Shown here: piece after piece, positions 25,731-33,383 of the stretch
Position numbering within the stretch: the stretch's first letter is position 1
How the letters are laid out: each line of letters starts with the position of its first letter
DNA from: JBGAJN01 sp044224905
Lineage (GTDB): Bacteria > Verrucomicrobiota > Verrucomicrobiia > Limisphaerales > JBGAJN01
Direction of reading: 5' to 3'
DNA length: 64,000 nt
Assembly (NCBI GenBank): GCA_044224905.1
Contig: JBGAJN010000003.1
Span: 372,001 to 436,000, forward strand
Position numbers and translations under genes: made by a program
Notes under the pieces: model-generated
Told to the model about the DNA's origin: nothing
The model's input: only the letters and a program-made list of their open reading frames with translations
The model's database searches: none

Positions 25731-25906
25731 TTTCCGGTCACGAGGCCGCAACTCCGGCATACGGGCTTTAGCAGTGGAGTTGGCCGAGTTAGACAGTGTT
25801 CGTTTCGTGAAAGTCCCAACCGACACGGAGCCGACCTTTTGCCGAGCAACGTTGAGGACGTGAAATTACGCCCGATAGCGAAGGAGTTAAGGGAGCGCGA
25901 GCTTTT

Positions 25907-26317
25907 TCAGCGGACGAAGCGAATCGATACGCTTTCGGAAACCGGTGCCGCCGGCGCGTAGTGTGCACGGACCCGACAGACTAGTCCCACGCTGTTGAAC
26001 TCCATCATTTCAGCCCCCAGGAGATTCGCCACGGTGTCGTATTCGACAACCAAGCTTTGCGCGCCGAGGTAAACGCGACGCCTCGAGAAATGAAGATCGG
26101 GGTAAGCGTTCAGTGCGCGACTGAAATAGATTCGTAATAGTGCAATTCCGCGCAAGGGGCACTCGTTGTTGGGAAGCATGCGTTTCACAAAAGGCGAAGT
26201 GAACTCGATGTCCCGCGCGTAGTGTTTGAGAATGCGATCCAAGTCGCGCGCATTCCAGGACGCAACCCATTCGGCAACGAAACCGTCGGCAAATTGTTTA
26301 GTTAAGACGTCGGACAT
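25907..26317 (-). CDS. SnoaL-like / nuclear transport factor 2-fold protein
   Basis: The 136-residue protein opens with 'FVAEWVASWNARDLDRILKHYARDIEFTSPF', the typical first helix pair and strand of the SnoaL/NTF2-like cone, and continues with the 'GIALLRIYFSRALNAYPDLHF' helix and the 'LVVEYDTVAN' strand. Members act as small-molecule isomerases, hydrolases or dimerisation domains; the fold alone does not tell. Length fits a stand-alone single domain. It has no signal peptide. The gene is divergent from the six-PAS kinase gene, with two palindromes between them. Confidence 0.82.
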   Translation of the reverse strand: MSDVLTKQFADGFVAEWVASWNARDLDRILKHYARDIEFTSPFVKRMLPNNECPLRGIALLRIYFSRALNAYPDLHFSRRRVYLGAQSLVVEYDTVANLLGAEMMEFNSVGLVCRVRAHYAPAAPVSESVSIRFVR

Positions 26318-26384
26318 GATTTTAGTTCGTGATCGCGATTGGTAGTGACGACTGCCGAGCCGTGGTGCGTTGTGACGGGTTGCC

Positions 26385-26410
26385 TTGATTCAACGTTTAG
26401 AAATCTAAAC
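26385..26410. promoter_or_regulatory. Adjacent palindromes in a divergent promoter region
   Basis: TTGATTCAA (26385-26393) and GTTTAGAAATCTAAAC (26395-26410; two perfect 7-bp arms, 2-base centre) lie side by side, 68 bases upstream of the SnoaL-like gene and 155 bases upstream of the six-PAS kinase gene. Such A/T-rich dyads are typical binding sites for dimeric regulators. No specific regulator can be named. Confidence 0.4.
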
Positions 26411-26564
26411 GGCGCATTCGATTCAAGTTCTGTAAAGTTGTCGGCTACGGGCGTCACCGGTTTGACCCTTGACGCGCAGTTCGGACGGAGGAGACTTGGT
26501 TTGAGCCAGCGTCACCGTTCAATTTTTCAAAGATGGCAAACCGCTTTGGTGCGAGTTTCGGAAA

Positions 26565-29500
26565 ATGAATACCCCTCCACGCAACTTGCGACAACGGGAC
26601 GAAAGTCCCAGTGCGCTTGCGGTGTCGCTCAAGGACAATCCCTCGATGTTCGAGCTCCTCTTTGAGCGCAGTGCGGATGCGATCTTGTTGCTTGATCCGC
26701 AGGCGGGTGTGTTCGTCGATTGCAATCAAGCGGCCGTCGAACTCATGCGTGCGGACTCGAAAGACGAACTCCTGCGGATGCGGCCGGAAGATCTTTCGCC
26801 ACCGCTGCAGCCCGACGGAACGCCGAGTGGTCAGAAAACAGCCGAGGTATTGTCGCTGGCTGATGCGCGAGGGAGTCATCGGTTTGAATGGCTCGGTCGC
26901 CGTTTCGACGGTCGCGAGGTTCCATTGGAAGTGTTGGTGACGGTGATCGAGGTCGATTGTCGAAAATTAAACGTCGCAGTCGTGCGCGATATTACCGAAC
27001 GCAAACGCACCGAGGCCGCGCTCCGCGAGAGTGAACAGAAGTTTCGCGAACTCTTCGAAGCCAGTTCCGACGCAATTCAAATCCTCGATCCGCAAGAACG
27101 CAGAATCGTTGACTGCAACGCCGCCACGTTGCAAATGGCCGGGTGTGCGGACAAGGAATGGTTCCTGAAACAGCCGGTGGATACCTTGTCACCCGAACGA
27201 CAGCCCGACGGCAGGTTCTCGAGAGAAGTCGGAAAGGCTTGGGTTGAGCGCGCCTTCCTGCACGGTCCACAGCGATTTGAATGGCTGGGCAAACGGATCG
27301 GCGGCGAGGAATTTCCGGTGGAAGTGTTGCTCACGCCGGTTCATCTGTTGGGTCGCAGGATGTTGGTCAGCGTTTCACGCGATATTTCCGAGCGAAAGAA
27401 ATCCGAGCGGGAATTGCTGGAGTTGAATCAGTCGCTGGAACGACGCGTGGCGGAGCGCACGGCGGCGTTGACCACGAGCGAGGCGCAGTTTCGAGCGCTT
27501 GTCGAGCACGCGCCGGAGGCGATCGTCGTTTTTGATGGCGACACGGGCCGCTTCCTTTTTGGTAATGAACACGCGTGCGCCCTTTACGGGGTGCCGATGG
27601 AAAAACTCGCGGAGTTGACGCCGGCGGGTGTAAGCCCCGAGTTTCAACCCAATGGTCGCCGTTCCGACGAACTCGCCCGCGAAATAATGATCGAGGCCTT
27701 GGCGGGAGGCACCACGGTTTTTGAATGGGTCCACCAACAACCGGACGGCAAACTGATCCCGACCGAAGTGCGTTTGCTGCGCTTGCCCGCTGAGGGCCGG
27801 AATTTGATTCGCGCGAGCATTACCGATAACACCGAACGCAAGCGCGCCGAGAGGGCGTTGCGTGAATCGGAGCAAAAATTTCGTGCGCTCTTCGAGGGCT
27901 CTAGTCATGGAGTCGTTCTGCACGACGAGAATCAGATCCTTGAGGTGAATCCGGCCGCGGTGCGGATCATGGGTTGCCAACGTCCGCAGGAATTGGTGGG
28001 CAAGCATCCGAGCGAAACTTCGCCTCGCTTCCAGCCGAATGGTGAAAGCTCTGCGGAGTTGGGTCGCCAACACATTCAAGAGTGCATGGAAAACGGCAGT
28101 GCGCGGTTCGAATGGATAAGTTGCACGCCGCAGGGCAAAGCAGTGCCGCTCGAGGTAGCCTTGACCCGGATTCAATGGAGCGGGCGTCAGGTCATCCAGG
28201 CCCTGATCACGGACATTGCCGAACGCCAGCGTGCCCAAGCGGCCTTGGCCGAAAGTGAAGCGCTTTTTAGCGCAGCGTTCGAGGGAAGCCCCATCTTGAT
28301 CGTCATCGCGCGCCTCACCGACCAGAAGTACGTGCTCGTCAACGATGCGTTTGTGAATTGGAGCGGCTTTGTGCGTGAGGAACTCGTCGGAAGGGACTCA
28401 ACCGAGTTCAACATTTGGGAATCCCGAGCAGAGCGCGACGAGGTGTGGGCAGAGGTGCAGCGCCACGGTTCAATCCGCGAGCGGGAGTGCCATTTCCGAA
28501 ATCGAAGGGGCGATCGAGCCACAATGCTGTTATCCTTCGAAACGATCCAGATCAACCATACGCCGCACCTGCTGGCAATGGGGTTGGACATTACCGGGCG
28601 GAAGCTGGCCGAGGAGGAGTCGCGGGCCAGTGAAGCGCGGTTGCGCGAGAGTGAAGCCAGGTTCAGCGCGGCTTTCCAAGCCAGTCCCGCGCTCATCGGC
28701 ATCATGAGCATGAGCGACGAAAAATATGTCCTCGCCAATGATGCCTATTTGAACTGGCTGGGTTATTCACGAGAGGAGGTTCTGGGACGCTCGTGTGTCG
28801 AACTGGGTTTGTGGGAGGATCTGGCTGAGCGAAATGCGGTGTTGAAAGATATGCGTACCGTGGGCTCGATTCGTCAGCGCGAGTGCCGCTGGAAAAACCG
28901 ACGGGGCGAACGATTCACGATTCTGCTTTCAGCCGAAACCATTAGACTGAACGACACCTCGCACTTGCTTTCCATGGCCTTGGACATCACTCAGCGAAAA
29001 CGAGCCGAAGAAGAGTTGCTGAAAACGCTCGAACGCGAAAAGGAACTCAGCCAGCTCAAAAGCAATTTTGTTTCGATGGTGTCGCACGAGTTCCGCACGC
29101 CGCTCGGCATTATCCAATCCTCTGCCGAATTGCTGCGGACATTCTATCAACGCATGGAGCCCTCCGAACGCGAAGAGCAACTGGAGTCCATCGCGAGGAA
29201 CACCAGAAGAATGGCCGGCATGATGGAAGGCGTTCTTTTGCTCAGTCGCCTGGACGCGGGCAAGTTGAATTATCAACCTGCCGAACTCGACTTGAGCGCA
29301 TTTTGCCGCCGCGTCGTCGATGAAGTCCTGTCGGCCACCAATCGGCGATGTGTGATTGATTTGGCGCTGACGAACCTTCCATCTGAAGCTCAGGCGGATG
29401 AACGGTTGCTCGGACATGTCTTCACCAACCTTCTGAGCAACGCTGTGAAGTACTCAGAGCCGGAAGCGGCGGTGCGTTTCACTGTTGAGCGGGATGGGGC

Positions 29501-29756
29501 CGACGCGGTGTGCATCGTTCGCGACGAAGGCATTGGCATTCCAGAAGAGGATCAGGAGCAGTTGTTCAAAGCGTTTCACCGCGGCAGCAACGTGGGAACA
29601 CGGCCCGGTACCGGACTCGGACTGCTCCTAGTAAAACGCTGCGTCGACTTGCACAAGGGAACGCTCCAATTGAACAGCAAGGTTGGAGGCGGCACCTCCG
29701 TGACCATCAGGCTTCCCGTATTTGGAAGGAATCATGAAAAGAATATTGATCATTGA
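26565..29756 (+). CDS. Soluble sensor histidine kinase with six PAS domains
   Basis: The 1063-residue product has no membrane segment. Six PAS domains follow one another to about residue 830, each ending in a 'DITERKR'-type linker. PAS 1-4 share an 'SPxxQPxG' motif (near residues 77, 207, 355 and 485) and a 'FEWxxxxxxGxxxPxEV' strand. PAS 5 and 6 share a different pattern ('NDAxxNWxGxxREExxGR'). The HisKA domain has phospho-acceptor H841 in 'SMVSHEFRTPLG', and the ATPase domain has N-box 'NLLSNAVKYS', 'DEGIGIPEE' and 'GTGLGL'. It should sense a soluble cytoplasmic signal and phosphorylate the response regulator encoded next, whose gene overlaps its end by 23 bp. Confidence 0.95.
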   Translation: MNTPPRNLRQRDESPSALAVSLKDNPSMFELLFERSADAILLLDPQAGVFVDCNQAAVELMRADSKDELLRMRPEDLSPPLQPDGTPSGQKTAEVLSLADARGSHRFEWLGRRFDGREVPLEVLVTVIEVDCRKLNVAVVRDITERKRTEAALRESEQKFRELFEASSDAIQILDPQERRIVDCNAATLQMAGCADKEWFLKQPVDTLSPERQPDGRFSREVGKAWVERAFLHGPQRFEWLGKRIGGEEFPVEVLLTPVHLLGRRMLVSVSRDISERKKSERELLELNQSLERRVAERTAALTTSEAQFRALVEHAPEAIVVFDGDTGRFLFGNEHACALYGVPMEKLAELTPAGVSPEFQPNGRRSDELAREIMIEALAGGTTVFEWVHQQPDGKLIPTEVRLLRLPAEGRNLIRASITDNTERKRAERALRESEQKFRALFEGSSHGVVLHDENQILEVNPAAVRIMGCQRPQELVGKHPSETSPRFQPNGESSAELGRQHIQECMENGSARFEWISCTPQGKAVPLEVALTRIQWSGRQVIQALITDIAERQRAQAALAESEALFSAAFEGSPILIVIARLTDQKYVLVNDAFVNWSGFVREELVGRDSTEFNIWESRAERDEVWAEVQRHGSIRERECHFRNRRGDRATMLLSFETIQINHTPHLLAMGLDITGRKLAEEESRASEARLRESEARFSAAFQASPALIGIMSMSDEKYVLANDAYLNWLGYSREEVLGRSCVELGLWEDLAERNAVLKDMRTVGSIRQRECRWKNRRGERFTILLSAETIRLNDTSHLLSMALDITQRKRAEEELLKTLEREKELSQLKSNFVSMVSHEFRTPLGIIQSSAELLRTFYQRMEPSEREEQLESIARNTRRMAGMMEGVLLLSRLDAGKLNYQPAELDLSAFCRRVVDEVLSATNRRCVIDLALTNLPSEAQADERLLGHVFTNLLSNAVKYSEPEAAVRFTVERDGADAVCIVRDEGIGIPEEDQEQLFKAFHRGSNVGTRPGTGLGLLLVKRCVDLHKGTLQLNSKVGGGTSVTIRLPVFGRNHEKNIDH

Positions 29757-30360
29757 AGACGAGCCGGAGATGCGGCGGAACATCAGTGCGTTGCTCCGCT
29801 TCAACGGTTACGAAGCGATCGAAGCGGAAAACGGCCGCAAAGGCGTTGCGCTAGCGCAGCGCGAAAAGCCGGACCTCGTGCTTTGTGATGTCATGATGCC
29901 TGAATTGGACGGCCACGGCGTGCTGCAAGCCCTTCAGCAGGATGCCGAGTTAGCGCTTATTCCGTTCATCTTCCTCACCGCGAAAGGCGAGAAGGACGAT
30001 CTTCGAAGCGGGATGAATCTTGGTGCGGACGATTATCTGACGAAGCCGGCGCCCAATGCGGAACTGATTCGAGCCATTGAAGCGCGTCTCCGCCGCTCGC
30101 AACAACAAGCCAATCGCGAGTTTAAACCTGATTTCTCATCGGCTGAACCGCTGCGTAAGCTTGGACTCACCGCGCGCGCGACCGAAACGTTGCTCTGGCT
30201 TGCCCAAGGCAAAACGAACCCCGATATCGCGACCATTCTTGGCATTACCGAATCGACGGTGAAGAAACATGTGCAGGAAATATTTGAAAAGCTGGGTGTG
30301 GAAACACGAGGCGCTGCAGCGGTTCGGGCTTTGGAGGTGATTGGGTCACCTTCGCATTGA
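29734..30360 (+). CDS. Response regulator with LuxR-type DNA-binding domain
   Basis: The 208-residue protein has a receiver (D8-D9 region 'IIEDEPE', phospho-acceptor D52 in 'LVLCDVMMPELDG', 'LTAKG', 'LTKPAP') and a C-terminal LuxR/GerE helix-turn-helix ('LTARATETLLWLAQGKTNPDIATILGITESTVKKHVQEIFEKLGV'). It is a NarL-like transcription factor. I chose the ATG at 29734, which has GGAAGGA (29724-29730) just before it; the frame also allows TTG at 29722. The gene overlaps the end of the six-PAS kinase gene, so the two form a coupled pair. Its targets are unknown. Confidence 0.94.
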   Translation: MKRILIIEDEPEMRRNISALLRFNGYEAIEAENGRKGVALAQREKPDLVLCDVMMPELDGHGVLQALQQDAELALIPFIFLTAKGEKDDLRSGMNLGADDYLTKPAPNAELIRAIEARLRRSQQQANREFKPDFSSAEPLRKLGLTARATETLLWLAQGKTNPDIATILGITESTVKKHVQEIFEKLGVETRGAAAVRALEVIGSPSH

Positions 30361-30612
30361 ATCGGGAACTTGCCCCAAGTGGGCGACTTCGTTCTGCATA
30401 AACCCCTCGTTTGGCTAAGCGAGGAGTTGTCCATGTTGCGATGTTTGCCCCTAAGCCACCGATCCGATCGGGCGGCATTGGGTTGCGTTGCGAAAGTGTT
30501 GAAAAGAGTGCGCAGATTGGTCCGCTTGGCTTTAACTCCAATGTGAAATCGCAACCGCAACCTCCGCCGCAGGAGCTTGACTTGCCGAGCTGTCTCGAAT
30601 TCATTCTCAGAG

Positions 30613-31848
30613 ATGATCAAACTTTCTTCGATGGGCAGTTTGCTGTTCACGTTGGCCGGTCTTTCCGCGACGGCTGAGAATTGGACGGAGTTTCGCGGGG
30701 CGAACGGGCAGGGGACTTCCGCGGCGAAGCAGTTGCCCGTCGAATGGTCAACGACGAAGAATGTCGCGTGGAAGCAGGCGATCCCGGGTGAAGGTTGGTC
30801 TTCGCCGGTGGTGGTTGATGGACGAGTCTATTTGACCGCGGCGGTGCATCCAGACGCGAACAAGCAGTCGTTGCGCGCATTGTGCCTTGATGCGCGTACG
30901 GGCAAGACGATTTGGAGCACGGAAGTTTTCTCCAAGGAAATCTCCAAGGGACACAAGAAGAATTCCCAAGCCAGCCCGACGCCGTTGATTGAAGGGAAAA
31001 ACCTCTACGTGCATTTCGGTCACATGGGCACGGCATGCCTGGATCTCGCTGGAAAAGTGATCTGGCGGAATGACACATTTGCTTACGCGCCGGTTCACGG
31101 CAATGGTGGCTCGCCGATCATCGTCGATGATCTCCTGGTCTTCAGTTGCGACGGGAAAGAGGACCCATTCATCATGGCGCTCGGCAAGGCGGATGGAAAA
31201 CTTCGCTGGAAGACGCCACGCGTGACGGACGCCAAGAAGAAGTTTTCGTTTAACACGCCGCTGCTCATCGACGTGAAAGGGCAGAAGCAGATTATCAGTT
31301 GCGGCAGCGGCGCAGTATTTAGCTACGAACCCAAGACGGGCAAGGAACTCTGGCGCGCGCGTTACGGCGAAGGCTATTCGGTCGTGCCGCGCGCGGTGTT
31401 CGGTCAAGGAATGGTTTTCATCAGCAGCGGATTTGACCGTCCCGTGGTAATGGCGATTCGCCCCGATGGGCGCGGCGATGTGACGGATACGCACGTCGCG
31501 TGGACGATCAGCAACGGCGCTCCCAAGACACCTTCCTTGTTGCTCGTGGGCGAGGAACTTTATTTCGTCTCCGACCTCGGCGTGGCGAGTTGTGTGGATG
31601 CGAAGACCGGGAAGGTGCATTGGTCGGAGCGCATCGGTGGCAATTATTCCGCTTCGCCAGTGTTTGCTGATGGGAAGATTTATTGTCAGAGCGAGGAAGG
31701 CACGGGGGTTGTGCTGAAGGCGGGCAAAACATTCCAGAAGCTCGCGGAGAATGTGTTGGGTGAACGGACGCTGGCGTCCTACGCCATCGCTGACGGCGCG
31801 TTGTTCATCCGCAGCGCCGAACATTTGTATCGCATCGGCAGCCGCTAG
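30613..31848 (+). CDS. Exported PQQ-binding-like beta-propeller protein
   Basis: The 411-residue product has a signal peptide ('LSSMGSLLFTLAGLSATAE') and then repeats of the pyrrolo-quinoline-quinone type: 'WTEFRGANGQGTS' opening, 'LCLDARTGKTIWST', 'ALGKADGKLRWKTP', 'SYEPKTGKELWRARYGEG', 'CVDAKTGKVHWSERIGG'. Each blade ends with a Trp strand, giving a seven- or eight-blade propeller. Proteins of this type without dehydrogenase motifs are very common in Planctomycetes and Verrucomicrobia and are often annotated BamB-like; there is no lipobox, so it is not BamB itself. I chose the ATG at 30613 since 12 upstream residues would precede the signal peptide. Function unknown. Confidence 0.9.
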   Translation: MIKLSSMGSLLFTLAGLSATAENWTEFRGANGQGTSAAKQLPVEWSTTKNVAWKQAIPGEGWSSPVVVDGRVYLTAAVHPDANKQSLRALCLDARTGKTIWSTEVFSKEISKGHKKNSQASPTPLIEGKNLYVHFGHMGTACLDLAGKVIWRNDTFAYAPVHGNGGSPIIVDDLLVFSCDGKEDPFIMALGKADGKLRWKTPRVTDAKKKFSFNTPLLIDVKGQKQIISCGSGAVFSYEPKTGKELWRARYGEGYSVVPRAVFGQGMVFISSGFDRPVVMAIRPDGRGDVTDTHVAWTISNGAPKTPSLLLVGEELYFVSDLGVASCVDAKTGKVHWSERIGGNYSASPVFADGKIYCQSEEGTGVVLKAGKTFQKLAENVLGERTLASYAIADGALFIRSAEHLYRIGSR

Positions 31849-31958
31849 GTGAGGTTGACCAGTAATTACGAGAATCACCTCTCAGGCGCGAGACGGCCCC
31901 TATTGTTGCGAACGTTTCCACCATTGCCAGAGGCGTAACCCGCCGCTACATTCACTGC

Positions 31959-31981
31959 ACCGCCGGATTCGGCGGTTTTTT
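31959..31981 (+). terminator. Intrinsic terminator abutting the rseP start
   Basis: ACCGCCG (31959-31965) pairs with CGGCGGT (31970-31976) around the loop GATT, and six T follow (31976-31981). The structure is a classic rho-independent terminator for the PQQ-propeller gene. It ends only five bases before the rseP ATG and takes the place of its ribosome-binding site. Confidence 0.82.
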
Positions 31982-31986
31982 ATACG

Positions 31987-33378
31987 ATGGAAATCTTGAG
32001 CATAATTTACGTGGTCGCGGCCGTGTTGTTTCTGTTTGGGGCGGCTATTTTCGTCCACGAATACGGCCATTATTGGATGGCCAAGAAGCGCGGGCTGAAG
32101 ATCGAAGCCTTCGCGATTGGGTTTGGTCCGAAAATGTTCAGCTGGATGCGCGGCGATGTCGAATGGTCCGTGCGTTGGTTTCCCGCAGGCGGTTTCGTGC
32201 GCTTACCGCAAATGGTTCCCTCGGAACTCGAAGGTGGTGAAAAGCCCGTTGATCCGCTTCCGCCCGCATCCCCATGGTCCAAGATTCTCGTCGCGTTCGC
32301 CGGACCGTTCATGAACGTCGTGTTTGCTTTCGCGCTGGCGACGGCGATTTATTTCGTCGGCCTCCCGGTGCTGGTCAATCCGCCGATCATTGGCAAGGTT
32401 GACCCCGAATCGCCGGAAGCCAAGCTGGGCATCGTGGAAGGCGATCGCATTGTCGAGGTGAACGGCAAGTCCGTGAAATCCTGGCAGGACATCACGTTCC
32501 AGACGGCAACGGCGCGCACGATGGAAATCCCCGTCGTCATTGAACATGAAGGTCAGCGTAAAAGTTACCAGCTCACGGCGCGCACCAGCGAAACCGTGGG
32601 GCTGAAGTGGCTCAATCTTGATCCGCGCGAACATCCGGTCGTTGGCACGGTCGAGGACGGAATGCCAGCGGCTGCGGTCGGTTTGAAACCCGGCGACAAG
32701 TTCGTTTCATTTGGTGGAGTTCCCGTGCTGAGTCAGGAACATTTAATTGATCTCGTTTCGAAGAGTGAGGGCAAGCCGGCTGAAGTGGTCGTCACTCGCG
32801 GGGGAAACAAAGTCACCGTCACGGTGACGCCAAAGTATGATGCGAACACCAAGCGCGGGCGCATCGGCATTGGATTCAGCGGTGGCATTTACGAAGTGCA
32901 GCGTCCCGGCCCGAATCCATGGGAGCAAGTCGTGGGCGTCGTCGACAAGACGATCGGCACATTGGGTGCGCTGTTTCACTCGAAGCAAACTGGCGTCCGG
33001 GCCAGCGACCTCAGCGGACCGGTGGGAATTCTTTCCATGCTCGCGATTCAAGTGAAGACGGATTACCGCCTCGCGATGAGTTTTATGGTTCTTTTGAACG
33101 TGAACCTCGCGGTGTTGAATTTGCTCCCGATTCCCGTGCTCGATGGCGGCCACATCATCATGGCGATCATTGAACGCATTCGCCGGAAACCGATCAGTGT
33201 GAAGTTCGTCGAGTACAGCACCACCGCGTTCGCCGTTTTGCTGATCTCGTTCATGCTGTATGTCACCTTCTTCGATCTGAAGCGCTTTACGCTTTTCAAA
33301 AGCATGTTCCAGCGCGAAACGCAGATCGAAAACAACGAAAAACCCACCACCGCACCGGCGCCCGCGCCGGCTAAGTAG
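31987..33378 (+). CDS. rseP: Site-2 protease, RseP/MmpA type
   Basis: The 463-residue protein is an intramembrane zinc metalloprotease. The first membrane helix carries H24-E-Y-G-H28, and the third carries 'NLLPIPVLDGGHII' with the Asp ligand. Two PDZ domains lie between: about 135-170 ('VDPESPEAKLGIVEGDRIVEVNG') and about 215-290 ('PAAAVGLKPGDKFVSFGG'). It cuts membrane-bound regulatory proteins such as anti-sigma factors. The start fits the family since HExxH normally lies near residue 22. No Shine-Dalgarno sequence is seen because a terminator hairpin ends at 31981. The ispG gene starts 5 bp after its stop, a common pairing, but dxr, the usual partner upstream, is not here. Confidence 0.95.
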   Translation: MEILSIIYVVAAVLFLFGAAIFVHEYGHYWMAKKRGLKIEAFAIGFGPKMFSWMRGDVEWSVRWFPAGGFVRLPQMVPSELEGGEKPVDPLPPASPWSKILVAFAGPFMNVVFAFALATAIYFVGLPVLVNPPIIGKVDPESPEAKLGIVEGDRIVEVNGKSVKSWQDITFQTATARTMEIPVVIEHEGQRKSYQLTARTSETVGLKWLNLDPREHPVVGTVEDGMPAAAVGLKPGDKFVSFGGVPVLSQEHLIDLVSKSEGKPAEVVVTRGGNKVTVTVTPKYDANTKRGRIGIGFSGGIYEVQRPGPNPWEQVVGVVDKTIGTLGALFHSKQTGVRASDLSGPVGILSMLAIQVKTDYRLAMSFMVLLNVNLAVLNLLPIPVLDGGHIIMAIIERIRRKPISVKFVEYSTTAFAVLLISFMLYVTFFDLKRFTLFKSMFQRETQIENNEKPTTAPAPAPAK

Positions 33379-33383
33379 CGTCC

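Noticed and set aside
27375..28238. Open frame antisense to the six-PAS kinase
   Set aside because: The PAS repeats on the plus strand create periodic openness on the other strand; no domain seen.
30401..30428. Hairpin AACCCCTCG/CGAGGAGTT after the response regulator gene
   Set aside because: One mismatch and no T-run; could be a weak terminator but evidence is too thin to list as a feature.
30748..31878. Long open frame antisense to the PQQ-propeller gene
   Set aside because: The plus-strand propeller repeats and signal peptide are unmistakable; the antisense frame is rich in Arg and His, typical of shadow frames.
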